Shown piece by piece: positions 55,001-64,000 of a stretch of DNA of 64,000 nucleotides. The notes beneath the pieces are model-generated. The model searched no databases, was not told where the DNA came from, and worked only from the letters and a program-made list of their open reading frames with translations. A program made the translations under genes and the position numbers. This DNA is from Norana najaformis (lineage: Eukaryota; Annelida; Clitellata; Crassiclitellata; Hormogastridae). The stretch spans positions 16,342,176-16,406,175 of the forward strand of contig OZ029928.1 of assembly GCA_964023275.1 (NCBI GenBank). The letters are read 5' to 3'. Position 1 is the first letter of the stretch. Each line of letters starts with the position of its first letter.

Positions 55001-56395
55001 TGAGCTGGCATTGGACGAATCCCAGGGTCCTCTACACGGGGCCATTTCATCGCAGGACTTGCCGTTTACTTCCCAGCTTATGCCGGTAACAAATTACACA
55101 CTGCTAGTGATACAAAAATAATTAAAGATTAGTAGTATCTCACATTTACATGGTATTTATTTTCTGGATGTGCTAAGGTACGCCAACTATTACAACCGAG
55201 GCAACGAATCATATCGGGATCTGTACAAGGCCTACGGAATTCTCTTCATCATTCGTGTAACGGGACGAGCGGGAAAGTTCAGCGTCATTCCACTGTTCCT
55301 CAACATTGGTAGCGGCATCGGTCTTTTGGCGATCGTGAGTTTGAATGTTTTTATTCATTTGTGTATTTATTGCACTTTTACGCTAAGTAAATCTGAATCT
55401 AAGTACGATTTATTTATTATTATTAATTAGAAGCTTCTTCTGCACTCGTATCTAATGCACAAGGCTTCAACTGATGGCGCACCAAATTCAAGCTGCATTC
55501 AGGTCAGTATCCAGAAGGTCAGTCCGTGAGATAAGTGTGCTCGAACAACTTGACCAGAGTCATTATGCAGAGTCTGCTGAGCAAGCTCAAACTGGCAATC
55601 GTTGGATTACAGATCTGGCATGCTGCTGAAGGGACCACAATGCCACACAGTCTTTTGAATGTATTTTCTTTTGGTAGTTTTAGTAGAAACATTTTTAAAA
55701 TTTAGACTCGGTGCTAATCACTAGATAGATTAGATAGTGGTGCTTAATAAATTCAGAAATAATAATAATAATATTTATAATAATAATAGATTGATATTAC
55801 TATCATTATACATTGGCTATACATAAATAAATATATATATATATATAATATATATATTAATGCAGGCTGTAGATATATACAAATGGATATAGTTAGTTCT
55901 ACTCTGCTGATGATTATCGTTATACATTGGCTCTATATAAATGCATTTACGATGTAAATATAATATAGTTAATATTTAATAAAATATAAGAAAACAATAG
56001 ATATTATGAGTGCAACAGAAATGATATAACGAAGTTAGTAAGTAAACAGTGAGATCTTCTTTTGTTCATTTAGGCAACCATTATTTCTGACATCATAGCC
56101 CTGTATCTGCTCGACAAAGGAGATTATTACAAGGATAACAAGTACCAGTATCTAAACGACATTGGCGGAGTGGATAACATCGTAAGTGACGCTTTCATTT
56201 CGATTGCTAGTATTACTGATGTCGTAAAATAAAGTAATGTTACAGCACAAGCTGGGAATTAAACAGTGTGATGAAAACAGATTGTACAAAGAACTTGGGC
56301 CGTGATGTCTGATGAAGTATTGAATAGTGACTCTTAGTCCATGAATCAAACAACAGAGTCACACTTAAAATGGTGATCAGATGATGACGATGTGC

Positions 56396-56435
<40 letters not shown>

Positions 56436-59179
56436 CGATGCGCAGTATGATGATGATGATGATGATGATGCGGATAATGATGGTGATGATGCAGATGATG
56501 ATGATGCGGATGATGACGACGATGATGATGATTTAATCTAATCTAATGACTTCTATAGTGTCGTTATCGTAATGCTCAAGGCATCAGTCGATGGTCACTT
56601 CAAGTCAAAATCGCAATCCAAAATCATAATGCTTGGAAGAAGCCGGGTCAAATTCTGATAGGTCAGAGAAACCAGAAGCCAGGCTACGGTGGGTAAGTAA
56701 GTTGAAAGAGATGCATCTTTAGTTTAGACCTGAATGACATCAGAGAACTGACAGAACGAACTGAACTGGAAAGTGAATTCCAAAGCTTTGGACCGGCCGC
56801 CGAGAAGGCCCGAGAGCCCGACACTGTTTGGGTATGGGGCACAGCTAGGGTCATAGTTCGGTTCACTGATCAAATGCAATATTTGCTGGTATGATTCTTG
56901 AGATTGGAACATAGATAGGTCGACTGATTTAAATGTAGTACTTTGAGAACTGTAAGACAGATTACGAAATGAATTCTTTGCTGAAATTATGATTCGTTTG
57001 AGAAATTATGATTCGTTTGAGAAATTATGATTCCTTTGAGAAATTATGATTCCTTTGAGAAATTATGATTCCTTTGAGAAATTATGATTCCTTTGAGAAA
57101 TTATGATTCCTTTGAGAAATTATGATTCCTTTGAGAAATTATGATTCCTTTGAGAAATTATGATTCCTTTAAGAAATTATGATTCCTTTGAGAAATTATG
57201 ATTCCGTTGAGAAATTATGATTCCTTTGAGAAATTATGATTCCTTTAAGAAATTATGATTCCTTTGAGAAATTATGATTCCTTTGAGAAATTATGATTTC
57301 TTTGAGAAATTATGATTCCTTTGAGAAATTATGATTCCTTTGAGAAATTATGATTCCTTTGAGAAATTATGATTCCTTTGAGAAATTATGATTCCTTTGA
57401 GAAATTATGATTCCTTTGAGAAATTATGTTTCCTTTGAGAAATTATGATTCCTTTGAGAAATTATGATTCCTTTGAGAAATTATGATTTCTTTGAGAAAT
57501 TATGATTCCTTTAAGAAATTATGATTCCTTTGAGAAATTATGATTCCTTTAAGAAATTATGATTCCTTTGAGAAATTATGATTCCTTTACAGAAGTTTTA
57601 ACTACTGGTGGATAAGTTGAATATGCAAAAGGTCCCCTAGTGCTTTTAGCGACTTTTATCTTATAAGAAAGGATGCAATACCATTGATTAGTGTGCTTGA
57701 CTGAAAATTTAAAGGATTGGGGTTTATTTTCCATATATATTATTTTATTGTTGCTGCTACTATTGCTATTGATATAATAATCATATTTGTCAAACTTTTC
57801 TAAGTTCTTATGTAAAATTTAGTGTTGTATACATATGCAGACTTTCTTTTGCATAAGTATGTAGACATATGTGCAAGCTTGAGAAATCTGGTTTCAAAGC
57901 CGAATTTTCATAAGTTAACTTAGAAGCAAAAGGACTTTTAATGTGTGATCTATTTTCACATTTCAGGATGTTGCATAGAGAATGGAATGTTAAGATTTGA
58001 TCCCTTCAGAGCCACGGGTTGTTATTTAGTGGTTAGGATGTTGACTCACTCTCTGCTGTTTAAATCCTGGCCTTTTAATTTACAGTGTTTTTTTCAATTA
58101 ATTATTTAATTTTTGTGTGTTTTAAGTAGTTAAGTTATTTGTTGTAAGTAGTTATTCACGTTAAGAAACTGTTGCCAAAACTAGAAAAATCTGGTGTAGA
58201 AGGTGATGTTCAGAAATTTTGAAGTCACCTTTAACTCCAGACCTTGGAGTTGACAGTCTAGCACACTGACCAGTACCCCCAGTATTGTACCCCCAGGTGA
58301 TTAGATTATCCAGCCTGACGTGGAAAGAGCTGCACTGGTTACCTGTTCAGAAACGCATTGAGTTTAAAGTCTTAATGTTTCTGTGTAATTGTCTCCAAGG
58401 CTGTGCTCCATCTTAAGGAGCTTTGCTTCTTCCACACAACCCACCCTAACAGCTTCTCTCCCTCTTCTCTCTCTGGTTTTCTGGCAACCGGACTTGGTTC
58501 TTCACGTGGCATCTTTGTACAGTCCCACTGACTTGACACAGCGCTTGTGAATAAGCTGGTGCCCTGCGCTTAGCCGCTTTAGAAATTTCGAGATTATGAT
58601 AACCCAGTCGCAGATTTCTTCACTCTGCTGTGCAAGGTGACTTGATTGTTCCACTGGCCTGAACTTGCATGGTCCAACATAGGTCCACATAGCAACCTAG
58701 CAACCTGTAACCTAGCAACCTGTAACCTAGCAACCTATCACCTAGCAACCTGCGATATGACTTTCATGGCCTTTTTCTGCTTCTTTCCTTAAGCGCTTGA
58801 AAAGTATTCTCTTTGAGCGTAGTTTTGTGTTGTGAGGTAGGGAGCTCCTCTGATCGGAGGAGGTTCATTTAAAGTGGCGCTATATAAATGTGCAGTTGCA
58901 ATTACCATTAGCAGTGAAACACATTAGCAGTGGATCAGATTATGTGTATTCGAACTTTCTCAGAGTGTTTAGTTTTAATTTTATGTTTGTTTTTGCATGT
59001 TTTATATTTATTATTATCGTAGTTAAGGACATTTGCTTACCATGTAGGGTAATTTCTTCGAAAATGGGAAAATCTTTAGCCCACGATTGCTTCACTTAAG
59101 ACAGTGGAAGTTTGGAAACAGAAGAGAATGCTATGAACTTCTGGTTTCTCTGATCTATTGGAATACGACCTGAGAGATA

Positions 59180-59239
<60 letters not shown>

Positions 59240-60087
59240 TACATAGCCCCACTCATTTATTTTCCCCACTCATATATATGTATATATATATATATGTCTT
59301 TGTCTTTCTCTCTCTGTCGTGTTTCTTCATGTCTGTCTTGCTATGTGTCTCTATCTCTATCTGTCTGTCTCTCATGTGTCTGAATAAGCTGTAAGACTGC
59401 CCAGATACCCACAACATAGGCCTATGGGGCCTATCGTACAATGGTGGTTCTCATTGGGCAGCAGAAGGGTAGGCCCAGACCAGAAGGGCAAGACGACCCA
59501 CGCTTCGAGGTTAATAAAATATGACGCAGATGATGATGACAGTAAATAACAACTTGAATGATGATGATGGCAACAACTTGAATGATGAAGATGATGACGA
59601 TAATATATAAAAGACGATGATATGATGGTGATGGTGATGATCATGATGATGGTGATGATGATGGTGATGATGATGATCATGATGATGGTGATGATGATGG
59701 TGATGATGATGATGATTATCGTGATGATGATGATGATGATCGTGATGATGATCGTGATGATGATGATGATCATGATGATGATCGTGATGATGATCGTGAT
59801 GATGATGGTGATGATGATGGTGATGATGATGATGATTATCGTGATGATGATGATGATCGTGATGATGATCGTGATGATGATGATGATGATCGTGATGATG
59901 ATGATGACGACGACAATCGTGATGATGACGACGATCATGATGACTGAGGTTGGATGCTGGTGACTTTACATTTGCTTTGATCGCTGCTTGACGTCTGTTC
60001 TGGTTGGAATTTCAGAGTGAGTTGACGCACGGTGACTCGTCTGCTGACGACGACCCTTTGCTGAACCCAGGCATCTCACCTACATAA
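49014..60087 (+). CDS. P2RX: P2X purinoceptor, ATP-gated cation channel, complete, 11 exons
   Basis: Trimeric plasma-membrane channel opened by extracellular ATP. Exons: 49014-49174, 50070-50241, 51173-51244, 52037-52106, 52875-52974, 53399-53485, 54099-54246, 54696-54826, 55178-55334, 56074-56181, 60016-60087 (TAA). All phases agree; 425 residues (human P2X4 388). The start is the ATG at 49014 (AACATGG); an in-frame ATG at 49002 would add four residues. Seen: N-terminal Y-D-T-P-K (family PKC site), TM1 [14 protein letters not shown]..., the ATP-site lysines in TSKVKGV, all ten ectodomain cysteines, the NFR motif in GTNFRYANYY, the Lys in LYKAYGI, TM2 [20 protein letters not shown], and the YxxxK retention motif in YYKDNKYQY. 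Exon 55178-55334 covers what vertebrates split in two or more. Intron 2 has a GC donor (CAG|GCAAGC). The last intron, 3.8 kb, is mostly satellite repeats. Closest by eye to P2X4; orthology to one vertebrate subtype is not implied. Confidence 0.95.
49305..49715 (+). repeat. SINE-like family E copy split by a MITE
   Basis: Left part CTGAAACACTCCTCTTCCAC and AACGCCACCCATCGTAGCCG; right part GATCTTGACCCAGAACCAAA, TTTTGACTGAGCACCAGTGA and GTTGGGTGCTGTAGAAATCT. The two halves are separated by the insert at 49430-49597. P2X intron 1. Confidence 0.75.
49430..49597. mobile_element. MITE-like element nested in SINE E
   Basis: The ends ACAGGGGCATAGCAATAG and, inverted, GCAGTGGCGTAGCTAGC form imperfect terminal inverted repeats (CAGNGGCRTAGC). 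The interior GCACAAGGGCC motif occurs twice. Flanks TACTCTTGG and CTCTGGGATCTTGAC are compatible with a short target duplication. About 168 bp, no coding capacity. Confidence 0.65.
50358..50575 (-). repeat. SINE family D, reversed copy
   Basis: Left tail (GATGAT)n, then GATGAGATGAGTGAGGTGGT, CCTTCCTCACAGACAACTGT, GGTCGCTACGCAGTGTCTTG and reversed B box GATTCGAACCC; A box reversed at the right end. P2X intron 2. Confidence 0.88.
51245..52036. other. P2X intron 3
   Basis: Holds a partial reversed SINE B (about 51285-51345), a 20-base echo of the exon 3 donor (TGTCCTGAGGTAAAAACTGG at 51233 and again about 51352), and the 21-bp minisatellite at 51690-51840. No other gene. Confidence 0.7.
51690..51840. 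repeat. 21-bp minisatellite, about 7 copies
   Basis: Unit TTCTTGTTCCTGAGGGATCAT with variants (TCTTTT, GTTTCT). P2X intron 3. Confidence 0.92.
52497..52775. repeat. 39-bp minisatellite, about 7 copies, in P2X intron 4
   Basis: Unit GACCTAGGATAATAGACGTG + GCCTCATGTTCAGGATATT, with TTC/TTCC and ATATT/ATGTT variants alternating. The length is divisible by three, so a minus-strand frame of 13-residue repeats stays open; not a gene. Confidence 0.95.
53560..53680 (+). repeat. SINE-like family E fragment
   Basis: GCCTACCTACCGGTTTTGTT, TTGACTCTGTATAAGCTGGC and TGAGTGCTGGAGAAATCCAG then AGATTACGATTGCAATTG tail. P2X intron 6. Confidence 0.7.
53885..54050 (+). repeat. SINE family B copy, B box deleted
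   Basis: Head GGGCATGATGGCCGACTGGA, then GTAGGGACCCTGAGCAAGTC, CTTTGCACCTGAGATTCAGA and GTAATAAATGCAAAATAATA. It ends about 50 bases before P2X exon 7. Confidence 0.8.
54930..55115 (-). repeat. SINE family A, partial copy
   Basis: AGTATCCCACGTCCTACAAG, TGTAGGGGAGGCGCTCATTT, CTCTACACGGGGCCATTTCA and GTTTACTTCCCAGCTTATGC. P2X intron 8. The other end of a family A-like copy is at 55440-55660 in intron 9. Confidence 0.8.
55440..55660 (-). repeat. SINE family A-like fragment
   Basis: CAACTTGACCAGAGTCATTA, GAGTCTGCTGAGCAAGCTCA and CAATCGTTGGATTACAGATC match the tRNA-like end of family A; the left part matches a piece at 36540-36620. Confidence 0.65.
55661..56073. other. P2X intron 9, AT-rich simple sequence
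   Basis: A SINE B 3' end (GTGGTGCTTAATAAATTCAG) followed by (TAA)n and ATATATAT runs; a duplicated ATTATACATTGGCT pair at 55803 and 55920. Confidence 0.6.
56388..56533. repeat. (GAT)n microsatellite
   Basis: GATGATGAT with GACGATGCG and GATGCGGAT interruptions; first of several GAT arrays in the last P2X intron. Confidence 0.95.
56684..56930 (-). pseudogene. Non-LTR retrotransposon RT C-terminal fragment
   Basis: Minus-strand frame [20 protein letters not shown], then [18 protein letters not shown]; upstream in another frame is [23 protein letters not shown]2 tail with one frameshift. P2X intron 10, opposite strand. Confidence 0.72.
56975..57595. repeat. 19-bp minisatellite, about 32 copies
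   Basis: Unit GATTCCTTTGAGAAATTAT, with single-base variants (TTTAAG, GATTTC, CCGTTG, GTTTCC) that recur non-randomly. P2X intron 10. Confidence 0.96.
57596..58314. other. P2X intron 10, nothing recognised
   Basis: AT-rich unique-looking DNA with short repeats only. Confidence 0.5.
58315..58415 (+). pseudogene. Short non-LTR retrotransposon RT tail remnant
   Basis: Frame [20 protein letters not shown] + [13 protein letters not shown] then a stop: the L-H-W-L-P-V-x-x-R-I-x-F-K-V-L block common to the ORF2 tails. Confidence 0.75.
58430..58600 (+). repeat. SINE-like family E copy
   Basis: CTTCTTCCACACAACCCACC, GGTTTTCTGGCAACCGGACT, GACACAGCGCTTGTGAATAA and GCTTTAGAAATTTCGAGATT at the tail. 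Confidence 0.72.
59181..59236. repeat. (GA)n microsatellite
   Basis: About 28 perfect GA units; a TATATATG block follows at 59270-59297. Confidence 0.96.
59618..59942. repeat. (GAT)n-type array, GATGATGGT/CGT variants
   Basis: GATGATGATGGTGAT and GATGATCGT blocks over about 325 bases, ending 75 bases before the last P2X exon. The long Ile- and Met-rich frames are artefacts. Confidence 0.96.
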
Positions 60088-60224
60088 TCAGCTTGACTGA
60101 ACGACGTGGATGATTGACCTTGGTGTTGGTAGTTGACCTTGGAGCTCGTGGTTGACCTTGAGGCCGTTGGTTGAACTCTGCTTTGTCTGCTATATTTGTT
60201 TTAAATCATTCCTGTTCAGGCTTT

Positions 60225-60615
60225 CCATTGGCATATTTTGCTACCTGTACAGGTATTGCATCAACTGTTGATTTTGCTTACCTGTTCAGGTATTCCATTA
60301 ACTACTGATTTTGCTACCTGTGCAGGTATTGCATCAACTGTTGATTTTGCTACCTGTACTGGTTTTGCATCAACTGTTGATTTTGCTACCTGTTCAGGTA
60401 TTCCATTAACTACTGATTTTGCTACCTGTACAGGTATTGCATTAACTGTTGAGTTTGCTATCTGTATTGCATTAACTGTTGATTTTGCTTACCTGTTTAG
60501 GTTTTTCATTAACTATTGATTTCGCTTACCTGCCCAGGTATTGCCTCAGCTGTTGATTTTGCTACCTGTATAGGTATTGCATCAACTGTCGATTTTGCTG
60601 CCTGTACAGGTATTC
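60225..60615. repeat. 36-bp minisatellite after the P2X stop codon, palindromic core
   Basis: Unit TTGCTACCTGTACAGGTATT + GCATCAACTGTTGATT, about 10 copies with CTGTTCAGG and CTGTGCAGG variants. The core TACCTGTACAGGTA is a perfect 14-bp palindrome. It begins about 140 bases after the TAA and is probably in the 3' UTR. Confidence 0.93.
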
Positions 60616-60934
60616 TGATATCTACCTTACTTGTGTATGTGTTGACTTTTATATGTAGTTAATTTTACTGTGCTAGAAATCTTATATTTTCAACCAACGT
60701 GACTATTTGCAAGCTTGTTCATTTTTTATCTTACCTGTGATGATTGGTTCACCTTTGTAAATGTAGTGTAGTTTTGCATATGTAAATGTGGCCATGGCAG
60801 TAGTTTACTTACACCACAGTGTTTCATAGCAAAAGAAACTGTTGAATCTTGATCTGTGCTACATGAATTGAGTTGGGGAATGAGGTTTGGACTTGTGTAT
60901 TACTTAAGAATATATTGAAAATTTAAATGCACAG
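60616..60934. other. Probable P2X 3' UTR/flank, nothing specific
   Basis: No coding frame or repeat recognised. Confidence 0.4.
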
Positions 60935-61198
60935 TTACGCAGTCATAGCATGATGATGATGATGATGACAACGACGATGATGATGAAAATGATGATGACG
61001 ACGACTGTGATGGTGACAATCATCATTTTCTCATAATTATAAATGGTGGCAGGTGATGATGATGCACAGTCATAGCATGATGATGACGACGATGGTGATG
61101 ATGACGACAATGATGATGATGATGATGACGACTGTGATGGTGACAATCATCATTTTCTCATAATTATAAATGGTTGTTGTTGATGATGATGATGATGA
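60935..61198. repeat. Tandem duplication of a GAT-rich segment, about 125 bp
   Basis: CAGTCATAGCATGATGATGA, GACTGTGATGGTGACAATCA and TTTCTCATAATTATAAATGG occur twice in the same order. Confidence 0.92.
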
Positions 61199-61434
61199 TG
61201 CTCAAGGTGGTCATGTAAGATCGCTTTCGCACATGAGTTATTATACCTGTTACTGACACGAAAATCTGAGTCTTGTTTGCTTCTTTAGACTTTTATTTGT
61301 TAACGTCAATAGTCTGTTGTTTTCATTGATACTGGCTGTCAGTAGGTGGCGTAGTTGTCATTTGGTCACCATGTTTTTTATTGTTTGCGCTTTTAGTCAC
61401 TATAGACATAACTGGCACACTTGAAATGCAGTGT

Positions 61435-62118
61435 TTTAGTGTATTGTTGTATTGTATTATTTTATTGTTGTATTGTATTGCTGTATTGTATTGTATTATT
61501 TTATTGTATTGTATTATTTTATTGTTGTATTGTATTGTTGTATTGTATTATTTTATTGTTGTATTGTATTGTTGTATTGTATTATTTTATTGTTGTATTG
61601 TATTGCTGTATTGTATTGCTGTATTGTATTGTATTATTTAATTGTATTGTATTGTTGTATTGTATTATTTTATTGTTGTATTGTATTGTTGTATTGTATT
61701 ATTTTATTGTTGTATTGTATTGCTGTATTGTATTGTATTATTTAATTGTATAGTATTGTTGTATTGTATTATTTTTTGTTATTGTATTGTTGTATTGTAC
61801 TGTATTATTTTATTGTTGTATTATATTATTTTATTGTTGTATAGTATTGTTGTATTGTATTATTTTTTGTTATTGTATTGTTGTATTGTACTGTATTATT
61901 TTATTGTTGTATTATATTATTTTATTGTTGTATTGTATTGTTGTATTGTATTATTTTATTGTTGTATTGTATTGCTGTATTGTATTTTTTTGTTATTGTA
62001 TTGTTGTATTATATTGTATTATTTTATTGTTGTATTGTATTGTATTATTTTATTGTTGTATTGTATTATTTTATTATTGTATTGTATTATTTTATTATAT
62101 TGTACTGTTGTATTGTCG
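61435..62118. repeat. (TATTG)n pentanucleotide array, about 680 bp
   Basis: TATTGTATTG and TTATTTTATTGTTG blocks forming higher-order copies of about 35-60 bases. All three plus-strand frames stay open for long stretches (Leu/Tyr/Cys/Ile only), which is compositional. Confidence 0.97.
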
Positions 62119-62425
62119 TACCGTAATCTATAGGGTGGTGAAGTACCTATATGTGTTTTACCGTGGTGAAGAAGAAGAAGAAAAACGAGGAGGAGGAGGC
62201 GGTGGAAAAGAGGGATAAGAGGAGCCCTTAACCAATTGCTCCAAGAGACGGCCATGTGTGAGAAGAAGAGTTGGTGATTTCGTCTGCTTAGCTGCGGCAC
62301 CTAAGGACGAGTGGTCTCTCCTTTCCCTCGCTATCCAATCAGTCTTTCCGCCGACAGTGTACGGTTGATGTGCTGATTTTGTAGAAGAGTTTCCTAGGGG
62401 GCGCCAGTGGAGCAGAAATCTTGAT

Positions 62426-62572
62426 TGATCACGTGATTAATGATCGCGTGATTAATGCAGCACGTGATTAATGATCACGTGATTAACGATCACGTGATTA
62501 ATGAGCACGTGATTAATGATCACGTGATTAATGAGCACGTGATTAATGATCACGTGATTAATGAGCACGTGA
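62426..62572. promoter_or_regulatory. 15-bp-periodic cluster of nine CACGTG E-boxes
   Basis: CACGTG at 62430, 62461, 62476, 62491, 62506, 62521, 62536, 62551 and 62566, with CGCGTG at 62445, each followed by ATTAAT or close variants. GATCACGTGATTAAT and GAGCACGTGATTAAT alternate in the second half. An extra GATCACGTGATTAC lies at 62820. CACGTG binds bHLH-zip factors such as USF, Max, MITF/TFEB and Hey/Hes-class relatives; ATTAAT suits homeodomains. It is both a minisatellite and a possible homotypic binding array. No target gene is known. Confidence 0.7.
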
Positions 62573-62579
62573 TTATCCG

Positions 62580-63110
62580 GATATGGGCCATTTATAATTA
62601 CCGTAATATCACTGTATCTGGCTGTCTCTGTCTCTTTGTCTTTTTTGTTTGTCTCTCGCTTTCTACATCTCTCGTTCTCTCGTGCTTAATTGCATTCATT
62701 ATATTAATTAATTAACAGTTAATTAACACACCGTCGTTTTTCGTACTTACCTTAGGCCTACTTATTAACATAATTTATGTATCTCGGGAGTTTTTCTCGC
62801 ATAATTGATTGGCTAATAACGATCACGTGATTACTCGAAATTAAGCAGTTGTTTTGTTGGATTTTCATTTTGAAATGATTTCGTGTTTTTAAAAGCACAC
62901 TTGAACGAACGCAAAAGAGGACGAACAAACAATTACTTTACATGTTTACATTTTAATGTGTAAATGCTTCTTGCTGGGAGAATTTTCGTAATTATTATTA
63001 CCTGTAATTTAATGCGGAAAATCGTCTTGTGTTATTCCAGTTTCTGATTCGTGATTCTCTGCTGTATTGTACAAAAAAGTAAAAAAAGTTTTTCTTGTAT
63101 TCCGTATGTG
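62580..63110. other. Intergenic AT-rich stretch
   Basis: CT-rich patch at 62620-62685, then ATTAATTAATTAACAGTTAA; no gene. Confidence 0.45.
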
Positions 63111-63154
63111 GAGATGGTTAAAGTAATAACAGGTAATTGTTTGGATGGGCTGAT

Positions 63155-63325
63155 AAATGGCTCTATGGAACGATTAAGAAGGTGGGTGGATGGATGTGAA
63201 AGGGTGGAAGGTTGGATGAATGGATGGACGGAACGATTAAGAAGGGTGGGTGGATGGATGTGAAAGGGTGGAAGGTTGGATGAATGGATGGACGGACGGA
63301 TAGGTGGATGGATGGATGGATGAAT
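63155..63325. repeat. GGAT/TGGA minisatellite
   Basis: A unit of about 72 bases (GAACGATTAAGAAGGTGGGT ... GGTTGGATGAATGGATGGAC) twice, then simple (GGAT)n. Confidence 0.92.
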
Positions 63326-63699
63326 GGATCTGTGGCCTGATACAGCCTACGGACGGATTAATTTATTAGTAATTTTATTAATTTATTAGTAATGTTAACG
63401 TACAGTAATAATAAGTCACTGGACTACAGCCAAGTAGGCAACCTATCTATACTTGTTCAAATACAATCGCACGTTCTTTCACAAGGTATAAAACCACAGC
63501 ATATTTTATTATGATTATTATTATTGTTGTTATTATTATTATTATACACTTTTGATGTCTGACGACATTATTGTCTATACTATCAGCGGACATCGCTTTA
63601 AAAGGTCGACATACAGCGCTATATAAATTTAGCTAAACAAATGTACACAACTTCAGATGCATTACTCTAATGACCACAAAACCTGTTTTTCATCTATCA

Positions 63700-64000
63700 A
63701 CGATCAGCTTTTACGCTGCGCGATCCGCCAATAAGGGATTTCGCTCCATTTCCGGTTCCTGAGCGGAAGTGGAATAGACGGAGAGCAGAGCTGACGGAAG
63801 TGCTCGTTTCTGGTACCTAATGTCATCGGGGAGACCGCTATCGTGTAATTATGGCGTCAGTTCGCGCTTAGATCAATTACGCGGCAAACAGATAGGCGGC
63901 GGAAGGATATCGCGCGGAAGAACACGTGTCTGCAGCTCGCTCGATCAAATGATTGTTTCCGTGAAAACGAGCAACGGAGTGTGTGTGTGTGTAGGTTGGT
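63700..64000 (+). promoter_or_regulatory. CpG-richer edge segment with ETS-like sites, possible promoter
   Basis: AGCGGAAGTGG, GACGGAAGTGC and TTTCCGGTTCC fit the ETS core (CCGGAAGT-like), within about 80 bases, in a stretch with more CpG than any nearby. No open frame or TATA box. This is how TATA-less animal promoters often look, so a gene may start at or beyond the right edge; orientation is not proven. Confidence 0.4.

Noticed and set aside
59372..59963. 188-codon Ile-rich and 113-codon Met-rich frames
   Set aside because: They come from the GAT/CGT/GGT array on the two strands.
61381..62218. Several open frames of 80-160 codons in all plus frames
   Set aside because: They are translations of a pentanucleotide repeat, using only Leu, Tyr, Cys, Ile, Val, Phe.

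Overview
The window is animal nuclear DNA. Every recognisable gene is split by introns with eukaryotic splice sites, there are no operons or ribosome binding sites, and the intergenic space is full of tRNA-derived SINEs, decayed retrotransposons, hAT/MULE transposon remnants and many micro- and minisatellites. An EIF2B1, an HPS4 and a P2X receptor, plus secreted PAN/FN2-like/fibrinogen-domain proteins, suggest an invertebrate metazoan, probably aquatic. I cannot name the phylum from sequence alone.

Layout. (1) 1-4363, plus strand: the translation initiation factor eIF2B alpha subunit (EIF2B1), eight exons, missing only its first coding exon. (2) 6.7-7.7 kb, plus: a terminal exon encoding a hairy/E(spl)-type Orange domain followed by an acidic tail. 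(3) 10.4-13.9 kb, minus: a complete four-exon gene for a secreted protein with signal peptide, PAN/apple-like domain, FN2-like domain and fibrinogen C-terminal (FReD) domain. (4) 17.6-26.9 kb: a very homogeneous tandem array of about 71 copies of a 129-bp unit. (5) 29.6-35.0 kb, plus: a paralogue of the gene in (3), in the opposite orientation, so the two genes stand head to head around the array. (6) 37.65-47.24 kb, minus: HPS4 (lysosome-related organelle biogenesis, BLOC-3), eleven exons worked out with all phases matching, first exon not found. (7) 49.0-60.1 kb, plus: a complete 11-exon P2X ATP-gated channel of 425 residues, divergent from HPS4. (8) 60.2-64.0 kb: minisatellites, including a 15-bp-periodic cluster of CACGTG E-boxes, and a GC-richer segment with ETS-like sites at the right edge that may be the promoter of a gene beyond the window.

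The gene products do not form one pathway: initiation-factor GDP/GTP exchange, a secreted lectin-like protein pair, organelle biogenesis and purinergic signalling are neighbours only. The features most worth attention are structural: the head-to-head FReD paralogues around the 129-bp array, the array's edge merging into an open frame, a 35-bp perfect foldback with a 7-bp target-site duplication, GC-AG introns in two adjacent genes, a 25-nt microexon in HPS4, the E-box array, and RFX-like palindromes in a minisatellite.
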